Position numbers and translations under genes: made by a program. A stretch of DNA of 64,000 bases. Source: Nitrososphaerota archaeon. Its GTDB lineage: Archaea; Thermoproteota; Nitrososphaeria; Nitrososphaerales; Gagatemarchaeaceae. The DNA lies in assembly GCA_027887005.1 (NCBI GenBank), contig JAPCJI010000001.1, forward strand, positions 62,001-126,000, in the 5' to 3' direction. Below, piece after piece: positions 42,461 through 51,908 of the stretch. The notes beneath the pieces were generated by a model. The model saw nothing but the letters and a program-made list of their open reading frames with translations, was not told the origin of the DNA and did no database searches. Position 1 is the stretch's first letter. Each line of letters opens with the position of its first letter.

Positions 42461-42467
42461 TATATAA
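42461..42467 (+). promoter_or_regulatory. TATA box upstream of 42482
   Basis: A clear tatataa within cacaatatataactag, ~20-25 bases before the ATG of the small open frame at 42482. It could also drive the whole locus B operon. Confidence 0.5.
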
Positions 42468-42481
42468 CTAGCCAAGATGAA

Positions 42482-42676
42482 ATGAACACTCGTCTATACA
42501 TGAGGCTGACCCCGAGAAACCTTCCGAGTTCGAACGCCGTTTGTCTTACCTACAACACGTTCCTTCCTAGAAAGTGGGAGTTGGTATGGATCTTATCCGG
42601 GAATATGGATGCCAGCTCCATGCATTCAATTCATAATTCCTATAAGCAATCTGAAGGTTTTGGAGGCAGACATTGA
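42482..42676 (+). CDS. Possible leader frame of locus B, unknown
   Basis: A 64-codon frame whose stop overlaps the TTG start of the pilin at 42673 (TTGA), the same coupling used by UbiA at 11218. A strong TATA precedes it. The protein has no recognisable pattern and many serines, so it may be chance; a second TATA-like cctataagc at about 42638 could serve the pilin directly. Confidence 0.35.
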   Translation: MNTRLYMRLTPRNLPSSNAVCLTYNTFLPRKWELVWILSGNMDASSMHSIHNSYKQSEGFGGRH

Positions 42677-43293
42677 AGCTTAGTGTGCATAAGAGACGTA
42701 TTGCTATCAGCGAAATCATGGGGACTCTCATCATGGTTTCCATCACCTTGGTTGCAGGTGCGGCTGTCTTTGGCTGGGTCAACGGCCAGGCCGGAGTCAG
42801 CGAGAACGCATACGGGCAGAGTGCAGCGAATGGGATAAACTACCTGCGGGAACATTTCGTTCCAGTCACCACTACGTTCTCCGGGACAGGCCCCGGAGGC
42901 ATTTGCACCGGTTCACCGACGATATGCACGGGCGCCAACTTCTGGGTCTTCAACAACGGCCAGCTCGCCTTCACGCTTCGCAGTATACAGATACAGAGTG
43001 CGCCCAACGCTCCTTCTTCCAACTTATTGAACATCGTTTTCAACTCGACGAAATTCACCGCGTACAACAACGCGACTCCGCCTGTAGTACTATCTTGCAG
43101 TCCTAGAACGCCAGGGTTTTCTTTCTCAGGCATCAATCCCGTACCGGTAGGCACACTCACCACATCCTCTTACTCAATAACGATCCCCTCTTGCGTAGGC
43201 GTCAACCCCATCGCGGTTGGACAGGGCTATATCGTCACCATGACAGGGCTATTCGGCAACGTAGTCCAGTTCCAAGTAACGGCGAACGGATAA
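42673..43293 (+). CDS. Type IV pilin-like protein (locus B)
   Basis: A 206-residue pilin-like protein starting at TTG. The signal K-R-R-I-A-I-S-E-I-M-G-T-L-I-M-V-S-I-T-L is class III-type, then G-A-A-V-F-G-W-V-N-G-Q-A-G-V-S-E-N. It is the counterpart of the 176-residue protein at 28615 in locus A (shared V-N-G-Q-A-x-V-S-E). Several cysteines (C-T-G-S-P-T-I-C) may form a disulfide. Seven bases separate it from the 554-residue gene. Confidence 0.75.
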   Translation: MKLSVHKRRIAISEIMGTLIMVSITLVAGAAVFGWVNGQAGVSENAYGQSAANGINYLREHFVPVTTTFSGTGPGGICTGSPTICTGANFWVFNNGQLAFTLRSIQIQSAPNAPSSNLLNIVFNSTKFTAYNNATPPVVLSCSPRTPGFSFSGINPVPVGTLTTSSYSITIPSCVGVNPIAVGQGYIVTMTGLFGNVVQFQVTANG

Positions 43294-43300
43294 GCGAGGG

Positions 43301-44965
43301 ATGGAGCAAATGCGTGCCTCCCGAAAGAGGAAGGGGGTAGCAGGGATATTCGTGGCGTTGATTCTATTCGCCGTCATCTTCACAGCAGGAGCCAACTACT
43401 TCCTCTTCGTCAACCAGGCCACGCTCGGGACGAACCAGGCCAACGTAATACGGCAGGACGCCCTGCTGCAGGAGCGCCAAGAGAACCTGGCATTGAACGT
43501 GGTTTTATGGGGGGCCAGCACGCTTGTTCTCTCTGCAGTAAATACAGGGGGGTCTCCAACTTCAATATCATCAATCTATCTGGTCGACGGTACGGGAAAG
43601 ACGATCAACCCGGGCCCCGTCGGCACGAACATCTCTGCCTCATATTGGCCCCTTTCGCTTAATGTCGGGGCGTCGACTAACCGCAATTCTGCATGCATAG
43701 CTGGCATGAGTGGATGCAACATTGCCCTGACAGGGTACTCGTATACATCTGGCACCGTCCTTGTCAAAGTCCTGACTGGGAGAGGGAATGTATTCTCTGC
43801 ACGATTTCCACCGCAGATCAGCGGGGGCGTCGGCAGCGATGCGATTGTGGTAACAATGGTCGCAACACCGACTCCGCCTTTGACAGAGGTTTTCACTTGT
43901 ACCGGTTGCGTGACCCTCACCGTTACTGCCTATAATTTCGCCTCAAGTTCCGTGATCGGTGCGTTTCTCAGCCCGGCTGTGCCCTTCGTTGGAAGGAGCG
44001 GAACGGCCTCCCTCTCTGGCGGCAGCTGCGGCGCGCCCTTCCCTAGTAGTACAATCTCCGCGTACTCGGGCTCCGGCAACGCGCCCTCTATCACGTTCAC
44101 CTGCACCTACAATGCGCAGACAGGGGCAGTAGGTGGCTTCGCCTCATTGTCGGGGTACGTCCAAGGCACCCTGAACGGCATAATAACATCCTCGTCGGAA
44201 GCGGTGTCGAACAACATTCAGATAGGCGCGAACGCGAACGTCCCTACCCAGGGAGCTTTTTCTGCCAACTTCTTCTTCTCCAAATTCAGCTCGTGCCAGA
44301 ATGGCCCTTCAGGGTCCATCGGATCTTACACGTATTCGTCTGCTTGCACCACCGCCGTGACCATGCCTCCTTCCAATCCCGCTAGCCTCCCCAGCGCGGC
44401 GACCGTAAGCGCGGGCGGCAATTACTACGTCGCGTTCTATGCTCAGATAACGAACAACTACCCATCGACCCTAGCTGTCCTCCAATACACCTTCCTCCAG
44501 CTCGATTCTTCTCACCCTCCACCCAATGTAGGCAACGAGACGGACTTCTGGCTCGTCGGCGCCGCGAGCACCTACAATGCTCAGCTCTCCTACTACCCTA
44601 GCTACTGCAACGGCGGGGGGTGCGGAGGCAACAAACTACCTACTCTTGCTCCCTATGCGGGCAACGAGGTAACCTGTGCTGAGACAGGTCCCCTCTGGAC
44701 CCCATCTACAAACTGCATTGACATCGCCTACGAGCAGACCGTGACGCTCGCGCTGGCGGCCTGCGGATTCGGGACCACCTATTGGGATTGGGGAGGCTCC
44801 CAGTACGCAAACCACTTCGACCACAGCAATGGATGCACAAGTTCTGCTCCTGGCTTTTCCTCGAGCGGCGCCGCGAATGTCCTAACCCTTGTAATCTGTT
44901 ACCTCTACCAGGGCCAAATGTACACCCAGGCCATCCAATTCCAGGGTATTGCGGTGACTCCGTGA
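43301..44965 (+). CDS. Pilin-signal surface protein, module-only form (554 residues)
   Basis: Signal K-R-K-G-V-A-G then a hydrophobic helix ending Y-F-L-F-V-N-Q. The remaining ~510 residues form the module shared with the next two genes: a first beta part (to ~170), a C-T-G-C-V-T-L-T-V-T-A-Y-N-F part, and a final W-D-W-G-G-S-Q-Y domain with several cysteine pairs. Unlike its neighbours it has nothing after the module. It may be a minor pilin or base subunit. ATG start; 16 bases to the next gene. Confidence 0.75.
   Translation: MEQMRASRKRKGVAGIFVALILFAVIFTAGANYFLFVNQATLGTNQANVIRQDALLQERQENLALNVVLWGASTLVLSAVNTGGSPTSISSIYLVDGTGKTINPGPVGTNISASYWPLSLNVGASTNRNSACIAGMSGCNIALTGYSYTSGTVLVKVLTGRGNVFSARFPPQISGGVGSDAIVVTMVATPTPPLTEVFTCTGCVTLTVTAYNFASSSVIGAFLSPAVPFVGRSGTASLSGGSCGAPFPSSTISAYSGSGNAPSITFTCTYNAQTGAVGGFASLSGYVQGTLNGIITSSSEAVSNNIQIGANANVPTQGAFSANFFFSKFSSCQNGPSGSIGSYTYSSACTTAVTMPPSNPASLPSAATVSAGGNYYVAFYAQITNNYPSTLAVLQYTFLQLDSSHPPPNVGNETDFWLVGAASTYNAQLSYYPSYCNGGGCGGNKLPTLAPYAGNEVTCAETGPLWTPSTNCIDIAYEQTVTLALAACGFGTTYWDWGGSQYANHFDHSNGCTSSAPGFSSSGAANVLTLVICYLYQGQMYTQAIQFQGIAVTP
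44063..44137 (+). repeat. 75-base block identical to 45762-45836
   Basis: Within the third domain of the 554-residue protein, 75 bases are identical with 45762-45836 in the next gene while flanking sequence diverges. This suggests recent gene conversion or recombination. Confidence 0.7.
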
Positions 44966-44981
44966 TAGTGGAGGAGCCAAG

Positions 44982-47900
44982 TTGACCCCAAATATCACGT
45001 CTAGAGGACACCAACACCGACGGCATCGGCGCGGCATCTCGGGCATACTAGCGGCTGTGATACTCTTCGCAATGATATTCACCACTGGTTTCGGTTATCT
45101 CCTCTTTGTCACCCAGGGGAGTCTGTCGATAAGCCAAGCGAACGCAGCCAGGCAAGACGCCCTTCTGCAGGCGGGCCAAGAGGCGTTGCTTTCGAAGGTC
45201 GTGGTGGCTGGGGGAACTACTCTCGTGCTGTCAGTGAACAACACAGGGGGCACGCCCGTCTCCTTGTCCAGGATCTACATTGATGATAACACAGGAAAGA
45301 TGATCACTCCGCCCGGTTTCATGGGGCCAGGAGGGGGGACTAACGCAACGGCGAATTGGCCAATCTCGCTCCCGGTCGGCCAGTCGACGAATACACTCGG
45401 AGGATGTGTCGCCGGGAAGACGGGCTGCAACATCGCTCTAACCAGCTACACCTATGCAGGAGCATCCGTCTCGGTCGAGATCGTTACATCAAAGGGGAAC
45501 ACGTTTGGCACCCCTTATCCTCCCATTAGCACACTCACATCGAAGGGCAACGCACTGGTCGTCAAGATGCTCGCCACTCCTTCACAGACACTGTCTTGCA
45601 CGGGCTGTGTGACTGTCACGGTCACGGTGTACAACTACGCCCCCTCCTCGGTGACGGGTGTCGCGCTTAGCCCGTCCCCTCCTACGGCTCAGGTGACCGG
45701 CACCGCGAGCGTTACTGGGGGCAGTTGCCTCGCACCTGTTCCCAGCAACACGATTGTTGCCTACTCGGGCTCCGGCAACGCGCCCTCTATCACGTTCACC
45801 TGCACCTACAATGCGCAGACAGGGGCAGTAGGTGGCCTCGCAACTTTCTCTACGAGCGCCATCGGGACCCTGAATGCAAAAGGAGTGAGCTCGGCCGTGG
45901 CTATGTCAAACAACATCCAGATCGGAGGCAACTCCAATGTCCCAACCCAGGGCGCCTTTGCAGTGAACTACTTCTTCCTGAAGTTCAGCGCCTGCCAGTA
46001 CGCCCCTTCAGGTTCCGTCGGATCCTACACATACTCGTCCCCCTGCGTCACGACGCCTGTGACGATGCCTCCCACGTCCCCCTACTCACTGACCAACGGG
46101 AACTACATCAGCGCCATCAGTGACTACTACGTTGCCTACTACGTTCAGGTTACGAACGTGTTCAACGCGACCCTCCCTATCCTCGAGTATAGCTACCTCT
46201 TCATGGACCCAAGCGTATCCACCGAAGCCTTCAACTTCCTTGTCGGAACTGCTACGAACCCGCAGGTACCCTACTATCCCAACTACTGCGGCAGCATCGG
46301 GTGCGGAGGCGACAAACTTCCCCTCTTCACACCGTACGCTGCGACGGCCGCGACTTGCGCCGAATCACCGCCGAACTATAATCCTCCCTCTCCTACTCAG
46401 TGCATAGACGTGGCCCCTGGGCAAACGGTGACTCTCACCTTCGCGGCCTGCGGCTACGGAGCGTCCAACTGGGTGTGGGGCGGAACTCCCTACGCGCAGC
46501 AGCTTGACCACAGCGCCGGGTGTATCACGACCCCTCCGAATTTCAAGGGCGCCGTGCCGGAAGGGCAGACGCTCGGAGTCGTCTTATCCTATCTCTACAA
46601 GAACCAGGCCTATTCCCAGGTGATGCCCTTCGAAGGGCAGACACTTACGAACGTGCGAACTAGTTCGACCGCGGTCGCGTGCTCTCCATCCCCAGTCGCG
46701 GTTAACGCCCCCTCTACATGCACGATGACGGTCACGGACACAGCATTCGGAAACCCCTTCACGCCAACAGGCATGGTGACGCTTACTCAGACTCCTGGCA
46801 CAGGCGGTACCATCAGCAACGGGGGCACCTGCACCCTGAGTGGAAGCGGTGCAACTGCGACCTGCGTGCTCACCTTTACCCCGGCGCTGGGTCAGGAAAT
46901 CACGAACATGCTGAATGCCACCTACCCCGGCGACACGAACCACTCGCCAAGCTGGGGAATAACCTCCCTAACCGCGACCCAGCGATCCACGTCGACGACG
47001 GAGATTTGCTCACCATCGTACGCGGTTCCGAACACCCCTACCAACTGCGTCACCACCGTGACAGATAATTCGCCGGGGAACGCAGTCACCCCCACTGGTA
47101 CAATCAGCTTCACTCAGAGCCCTCTATCTTCGGGTACCTTCACTCCATTGACGACCTGTCCCCTCAGCCAGGTCTCGCCTGGCGTCGCTAGCTGCCCCAT
47201 CACCTACACCCCGAACCCCAACTTCCAAGGCACGGTGACGGTCACTGGTTCCTATGGCGGCGACACCGACCACGCCGTCAGCTCCAACGCTGCTCAAGTG
47301 AAGTGGGCCCGGTCGACCTTGACCTCCGTATCATGCGCAAGTCCGGTGGTAGTCGGAAGTCCATCCGCGTGTACCCTGACCGTGACCGACACGTACACAG
47401 GAATTCCTATCACGCCAACTGGGACGGTGACACTCTCCCAAAGTCTGCCCTCCACTGGAACCTTCAGCAACGGGGGCTCCTGTGTACTCTCGGGCGGTTC
47501 ATGCGCTCCTTTCACGTTCACTCCCGGCTCAGGACAGGTGTGGCCGCCGTCTGTTACGATAACTGCCTCCTACCCAGGCGACGCGAACCACATTCCAAGC
47601 TCAGGGTCTGCTTCGATACATGTCAACGGGGCTTCACCAATGATCGCTACGCTGGTTTCAAGCAGCGGGACCATCTCCATAGGAGGTTCAGCCACAGACC
47701 AAGGCACCTTCTCGAATGGATACGGCACTTTGACCGGTACCCTGGTCTTCAGGGCGTACACTTCCTCTGCATGCAGCAGCGGACTCTCCTTCACCAGCAA
47801 CACCATCACCGTTAGCGGAAACGGGCCGTATACCTCCAACCCGTACACTCCTTCACTTCCGGGTAGTTATCCTGCCCATTACTACTATCAGGCAACCTTC

Positions 47901-48929
47901 ACCGACACCGACGGGAACAACATCGGCTTCACCAGCGCATGCGGAGGCGCCGGAGAGACCCTTACGGTCAACAAGGCTTCGCCAACGATAGCCACTACGG
48001 TCTCCTCTGGCGGGACCATCTCCATAGGAGGTTCAGCCACCGACCAAGGCACCTTCTCGAATGGATACGGCACTTTGACCGGTACCCTGGTCTTCAAGGC
48101 CTATAGTGCCTCTTCCTGTCTCAGCGGGCTTTCATTCACAAGTAACACCATAACGGTGAATGGCAACGGACCGTACACCTCGAATTCGTTTGCTCCGAAT
48201 CCTGCAGGAACCTACTACTATCAGGCAACCTTCACCGACACCGACGGGAACAACATCGGCTTCACCAGCGCATGCGGAGGCGCCGGAGAGACCCTTACGG
48301 TCAACAAGGCTTCGCCAACGATAGCCACTACTCTCTCAGCAACGACCATCCAGGCAGCGGGCTCTGTGTTCGATCGGGCTACGCTCTCTGGTACTTTCGG
48401 CTCGGCAGGAGGCACGGTCCAGTATGAGTACTTCACAGGGAGCTCGTGCCCTGGCTCCCCCAGCAACGTCGGCTCAGCTGTGACAGTGAGCGGCGGCGCG
48501 GTGCCGAACTCTGTTTCACAGACCTTCAATACCGCGGGACTCTACGGCTGGGAAGCGGTCTACAGTGGCGACGCGAACAACAACGGCGCTACTAGTTCTT
48601 GCGAGCCGCTTTCCGTGCTGAGCCTCACAGTCAGTCCCACTTCAGTTTCGGCCAGCGGCACCAGCTCCCAGCGCAGAGTAACGTTGCAGAGTTCGAGTGC
48701 CGGCTACGACACTAGTACGACCTATAATTATTGTATGAGCACGAGCGCAGTCTCAATAACCTGTGTCGGCGGGACAAGCGGCACATTCACAGGAACTGGA
48801 GCAACAGGGACGATTCCAAGCGGAACAAGGTTCACCGTGCCGCACAACCAGGCAACAGGCACCTACTACGTCATCATCTATACAGGCGCTACCATCTGGA
48901 TTACCGCAACCTTGACGGTGACACCCTAA
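44982..48929 (+). CDS. Giant pilin-signal surface protein with Ig-like repeats (1315 residues)
   Basis: Class III signal H-R-R-G-I-S-G then a ~22-residue helix. Residues to ~560 are the module shared with the 554- and 897-residue neighbours. From ~565 the chain has three Ig-like units (each with S-P-x-x-V-x-x-P-S-x-C-x-x-T-V-T-D), two tandem ~112-residue units (T-I-S-I-G-G-S-A-T-D-Q-G-T), one further unit and a short C-terminal domain. No C-terminal membrane helix. TTG start. Predicted as a long, externally displayed pilus or cell-surface adhesin. Confidence 0.75.
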   Translation: MTPNITSRGHQHRRHRRGISGILAAVILFAMIFTTGFGYLLFVTQGSLSISQANAARQDALLQAGQEALLSKVVVAGGTTLVLSVNNTGGTPVSLSRIYIDDNTGKMITPPGFMGPGGGTNATANWPISLPVGQSTNTLGGCVAGKTGCNIALTSYTYAGASVSVEIVTSKGNTFGTPYPPISTLTSKGNALVVKMLATPSQTLSCTGCVTVTVTVYNYAPSSVTGVALSPSPPTAQVTGTASVTGGSCLAPVPSNTIVAYSGSGNAPSITFTCTYNAQTGAVGGLATFSTSAIGTLNAKGVSSAVAMSNNIQIGGNSNVPTQGAFAVNYFFLKFSACQYAPSGSVGSYTYSSPCVTTPVTMPPTSPYSLTNGNYISAISDYYVAYYVQVTNVFNATLPILEYSYLFMDPSVSTEAFNFLVGTATNPQVPYYPNYCGSIGCGGDKLPLFTPYAATAATCAESPPNYNPPSPTQCIDVAPGQTVTLTFAACGYGASNWVWGGTPYAQQLDHSAGCITTPPNFKGAVPEGQTLGVVLSYLYKNQAYSQVMPFEGQTLTNVRTSSTAVACSPSPVAVNAPSTCTMTVTDTAFGNPFTPTGMVTLTQTPGTGGTISNGGTCTLSGSGATATCVLTFTPALGQEITNMLNATYPGDTNHSPSWGITSLTATQRSTSTTEICSPSYAVPNTPTNCVTTVTDNSPGNAVTPTGTISFTQSPLSSGTFTPLTTCPLSQVSPGVASCPITYTPNPNFQGTVTVTGSYGGDTDHAVSSNAAQVKWARSTLTSVSCASPVVVGSPSACTLTVTDTYTGIPITPTGTVTLSQSLPSTGTFSNGGSCVLSGGSCAPFTFTPGSGQVWPPSVTITASYPGDANHIPSSGSASIHVNGASPMIATLVSSSGTISIGGSATDQGTFSNGYGTLTGTLVFRAYTSSACSSGLSFTSNTITVSGNGPYTSNPYTPSLPGSYPAHYYYQATFTDTDGNNIGFTSACGGAGETLTVNKASPTIATTVSSGGTISIGGSATDQGTFSNGYGTLTGTLVFKAYSASSCLSGLSFTSNTITVNGNGPYTSNSFAPNPAGTYYYQATFTDTDGNNIGFTSACGGAGETLTVNKASPTIATTLSATTIQAAGSVFDRATLSGTFGSAGGTVQYEYFTGSSCPGSPSNVGSAVTVSGGAVPNSVSQTFNTAGLYGWEAVYSGDANNNGATSSCEPLSVLSLTVSPTSVSASGTSSQRRVTLQSSSAGYDTSTTYNYCMSTSAVSITCVGGTSGTFTGTGATGTIPSGTRFTVPHNQATGTYYVIIYTGATIWITATLTVTP
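45762..45836 (+). repeat. 75-base block identical to 44063-44137
   Basis: Partner of the block in the preceding gene; see that entry for the comparison. Confidence 0.7.
47667..48331 (+). repeat. Tandem repeat inside the 1315-residue gene
   Basis: Two neighbouring Ig-like units (about 333-345 bases apart). The block 47881-47998 equals 48214-48331 base for base (118 bases). The near-identity indicates a recent expansion of the repeat region. Confidence 0.75.
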
Positions 48930-48930
48930 G

Positions 48931-51624
48931 ATGAACCTCGGAAACCCCAACGGCTACCAGCGGCGGCGAAGAGCAGTGGCAAGCATACTGGCCACGATGA
49001 TCATGTTCGCGATGCTCTTTAGTGGCGGGGTCGGCTTCCTGCTCTTCATCAACCAGAACTCCCTCATCAACAACCAGGCGAGCGCGGGCAGGCAGGCAAC
49101 CCTCCAACAGGCATCCCTTGAGCACCTCGTCGTGGGTGTCAAACTATCGTCAGTGGCTGATCCGTGGGGGCAGATGGGCGACCTGGGGCTCACCCTGAAC
49201 AACACCGGCGGGGCAACAGTGACCGTCCTGGATGTCTACGTAACGAACGTGGCGAAAGGTCAGCCCGTCTCGAACTCCCAGGTCACGCCAGGTTCTCACT
49301 ATCTTAGTGTTCTTGGAACGGGGGCTCAGATGGGCGACCTGAACGTCACCCTGCCTCTTTCGATAAGCATGGGCGCCTCAACGAGAACAATGAGCGGATG
49401 CATCTCCGGGAAGACAGGCTGTGATCTCGCAATCAGCAAGACGTCCTATCCATATGTGTCCGGGACGACGGTGTTGGTGAGCGTTCTCACATCGACTGGC
49501 AACATCTTCTCCGCCCAGTATCCGCTACCCGGCGGCACGCCCGGGATCGGGAGCAACGCCCTAGTCGTCAAGTTGATCGCCGCCCCTCCTCAGACTCTGA
49601 CGTGCAGCGGGTGCGTGACTGTGACGGTCACTGTCTACAACTACGCCACATCGCCAGTAACGGGCGTCGCTCTTGACCCATCCCCTCCCACAGCCCAGGT
49701 GACAGGCACAGCCAGCATCACGGGGGGCAGCTGTCTAGCGCCCGTCCCCAGCAACACGATTACTGCGTACTCCGGCTCAGGCAGCGCGCCCTTCATAACA
49801 TTCACGTGCACCTACAATGCCAATACCGGCGCGGTAGGCGGCTTCGCTTCGTTCTCCGGCTCGGCGATAGGCACCCTCAACTCAGTCTCTGTCTCCTCCG
49901 CTCAGGAGGTCTCCAACACCATCCAGATCGGAGGCACCGTCAGCGTACTCAACCAGGGGCCATTCTCAGCGAATTCCTTCTTCTTCAAGGACACCTACTG
50001 CTACCAAAAGGGCGGCATCATCTTTGTCTCGCCGTGCACGCAGACCCCCTCCGGCACTCTCAGCATTGGCACCCTTCCCAGCGCTAACCCTCAGAACGGC
50101 AGCGCCGACTACTACGTAGCCTACTACGTCCAGGTCACCAACAACTTCAACACGACCGTGCCCTTGCTGCAGTATTCCTACTTCCAGACCGACCCCTCTT
50201 TGGGCGGAGAGTCGGACTTCTATCTCGTGGGAGCCGCTTCATCGTACAGTGCCTCGAGCTGCACAAGTGGGGTGAGTTGCTACTTCCCCGATTACAGCAA
50301 GTTCACCCCCACCCTAACCCCCTACGGTGGGGACGCGATCACATGCGCAGAGACCCCTCCCAACTACAATCTTCCTTCTTCGACAAACTGCATCGACATC
50401 GCTCCCGGACAGACGGTGACACTCACCTTCGCTGCATGCCGCTTCGGTACTGCGAACTGGAACTGGGGATTCAGTCAGTACGGTCGAGCATTCGACAACC
50501 CCCTCGGCTGCACCCCTCAGAATCCGCCGAACTACCAGACCCCAGAAGCAACCTACCTGAGCATAGTACTCTCCTTCATGTACAAGGGTCAGGTCTACGA
50601 CCAGCAGATCCCATTCCAGGGAGAAACAGTCCTGGGGGGGAAGACCAACAACGTGACACCCTGCAATACTGAGGTTCTCGCCTACTGCGGGACCGTGTTC
50701 TATACTCAATACTCTGGAGCCGTGGGATACTTCAATTTCGTATACAAACCGGGGACGCCCACTCCCTTTGCAATCCCTACTCCACCAGTTGTGATAAACA
50801 ACAACCTGCCGCACGGCTCAGACGGTGTTGTATTCAATCCTCAGGACCACATGATACTGACCGGGACAAACCAACCCTACAACGGTTTCAACGAGGTCAA
50901 CCCGAACACGGGTGTAGCCACCACTTATCCCTCGACGATCTACTCATACAATCTCATGGTTGACTCGGCTGGGACAAAGTTGTGGATGGACGGAGACCCA
51001 GGCGCAGGCAGCCTAGCATGGGTCCCACTTAGCGCGGCAAATCCATCGGTCGGGGCCCCCACAACTCTCTCGCTTTCGGGTGATGACGTCAACCTGAATA
51101 CAGTGATATTCGTAGATCCGACCCACGTGTACTACACTGCTGAGCTTGGGACGCGCTTCGAGGGAATGACAGGCCATGTCGGCAGCATCGACACAGCGAC
51201 AGGAGTGACGACCTGCTTCAAGGATGCTGGAGGGGCTTGCCATACCTTCACTGGGGTACACGGGGGGTCTTATGACCCATTCACGCAGGACCTTATGGTC
51301 TATGGTTGGAACGTCATCAATCAGATTAATCCCACCACCGGACCCCTCGGATGGACACTCGTGGCCAGCGAGACAGTGTCCGCTCTTACCCCGAGCGCGG
51401 GGAATGTTTTCGACCAGGGCGCAGTTGATGGCTTTGGCCACCTCTTCCTTTCCTGGGCCAGTGATACTGGGGCAATCTACTTCGAGGATTACTCAAGTGG
51501 GTCAGTCGGCATCGGCAACTTCCACTACATTACCCCTCAGACCCTGAAGAACAACCTTGGAGCTACAGCTTTCTTCGACCTCGACGACCTCGCCCCTATA
51601 GTTGGCCCCGGTTCGCAGGGATAG
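48931..51624 (+). CDS. Giant pilin-signal surface protein with propeller-like C-terminus (897 residues)
   Basis: Class III signal R-R-R-R-A-V-A-S-I-L then a hydrophobic helix. The first ~560 residues share the module of the two previous genes. The last ~330 residues read like a beta-propeller: repeated G-x-D-G-V-V-F-N-P-Q-D, M-V-D-S-A-G-T-K-L-W, F-V-D-P-T-H-V-Y-Y and I-D-T-A-T-G units. Such folds often bind sugars or proteins. ATG directly after the previous gene's TAA. It is another variant of the pilus-displayed protein. Confidence 0.75.
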   Translation: MNLGNPNGYQRRRRAVASILATMIMFAMLFSGGVGFLLFINQNSLINNQASAGRQATLQQASLEHLVVGVKLSSVADPWGQMGDLGLTLNNTGGATVTVLDVYVTNVAKGQPVSNSQVTPGSHYLSVLGTGAQMGDLNVTLPLSISMGASTRTMSGCISGKTGCDLAISKTSYPYVSGTTVLVSVLTSTGNIFSAQYPLPGGTPGIGSNALVVKLIAAPPQTLTCSGCVTVTVTVYNYATSPVTGVALDPSPPTAQVTGTASITGGSCLAPVPSNTITAYSGSGSAPFITFTCTYNANTGAVGGFASFSGSAIGTLNSVSVSSAQEVSNTIQIGGTVSVLNQGPFSANSFFFKDTYCYQKGGIIFVSPCTQTPSGTLSIGTLPSANPQNGSADYYVAYYVQVTNNFNTTVPLLQYSYFQTDPSLGGESDFYLVGAASSYSASSCTSGVSCYFPDYSKFTPTLTPYGGDAITCAETPPNYNLPSSTNCIDIAPGQTVTLTFAACRFGTANWNWGFSQYGRAFDNPLGCTPQNPPNYQTPEATYLSIVLSFMYKGQVYDQQIPFQGETVLGGKTNNVTPCNTEVLAYCGTVFYTQYSGAVGYFNFVYKPGTPTPFAIPTPPVVINNNLPHGSDGVVFNPQDHMILTGTNQPYNGFNEVNPNTGVATTYPSTIYSYNLMVDSAGTKLWMDGDPGAGSLAWVPLSAANPSVGAPTTLSLSGDDVNLNTVIFVDPTHVYYTAELGTRFEGMTGHVGSIDTATGVTTCFKDAGGACHTFTGVHGGSYDPFTQDLMVYGWNVINQINPTTGPLGWTLVASETVSALTPSAGNVFDQGAVDGFGHLFLSWASDTGAIYFEDYSSGSVGIGNFHYITPQTLKNNLGATAFFDLDDLAPIVGPGSQG

Positions 51625-51908
51625 GTAGAATGATAGAACAGAGGCCTTCGATAAAGTGCGAAGCAAACCCTCCCAGAGGGCGAATCATGAAGACCAATGG
51701 ACTGATATCTGGGTTGTGCTCCATAACGGATAAATACATTCTTGGTATGATGAAGCAAAAGACAGTCTTGCGTTTCAATTCGGTCGGCTGTAGGTTCTAT
51801 GAAGTACCGCGTGATGATTGCTACCAGACCCAGGACGCGAGGGGTCTTTATGGTCTCGAAATCCATATCGGTTATAAGCAGAGTCTGCCCCGAAAATGGA
51901 GTAGCTAG

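Noticed and set aside
51630-51908. 92-codon frame before the locus B ATPase
   Set aside because: The pattern is not protein-like, and the TATA-like box for the ATPase lies within it.
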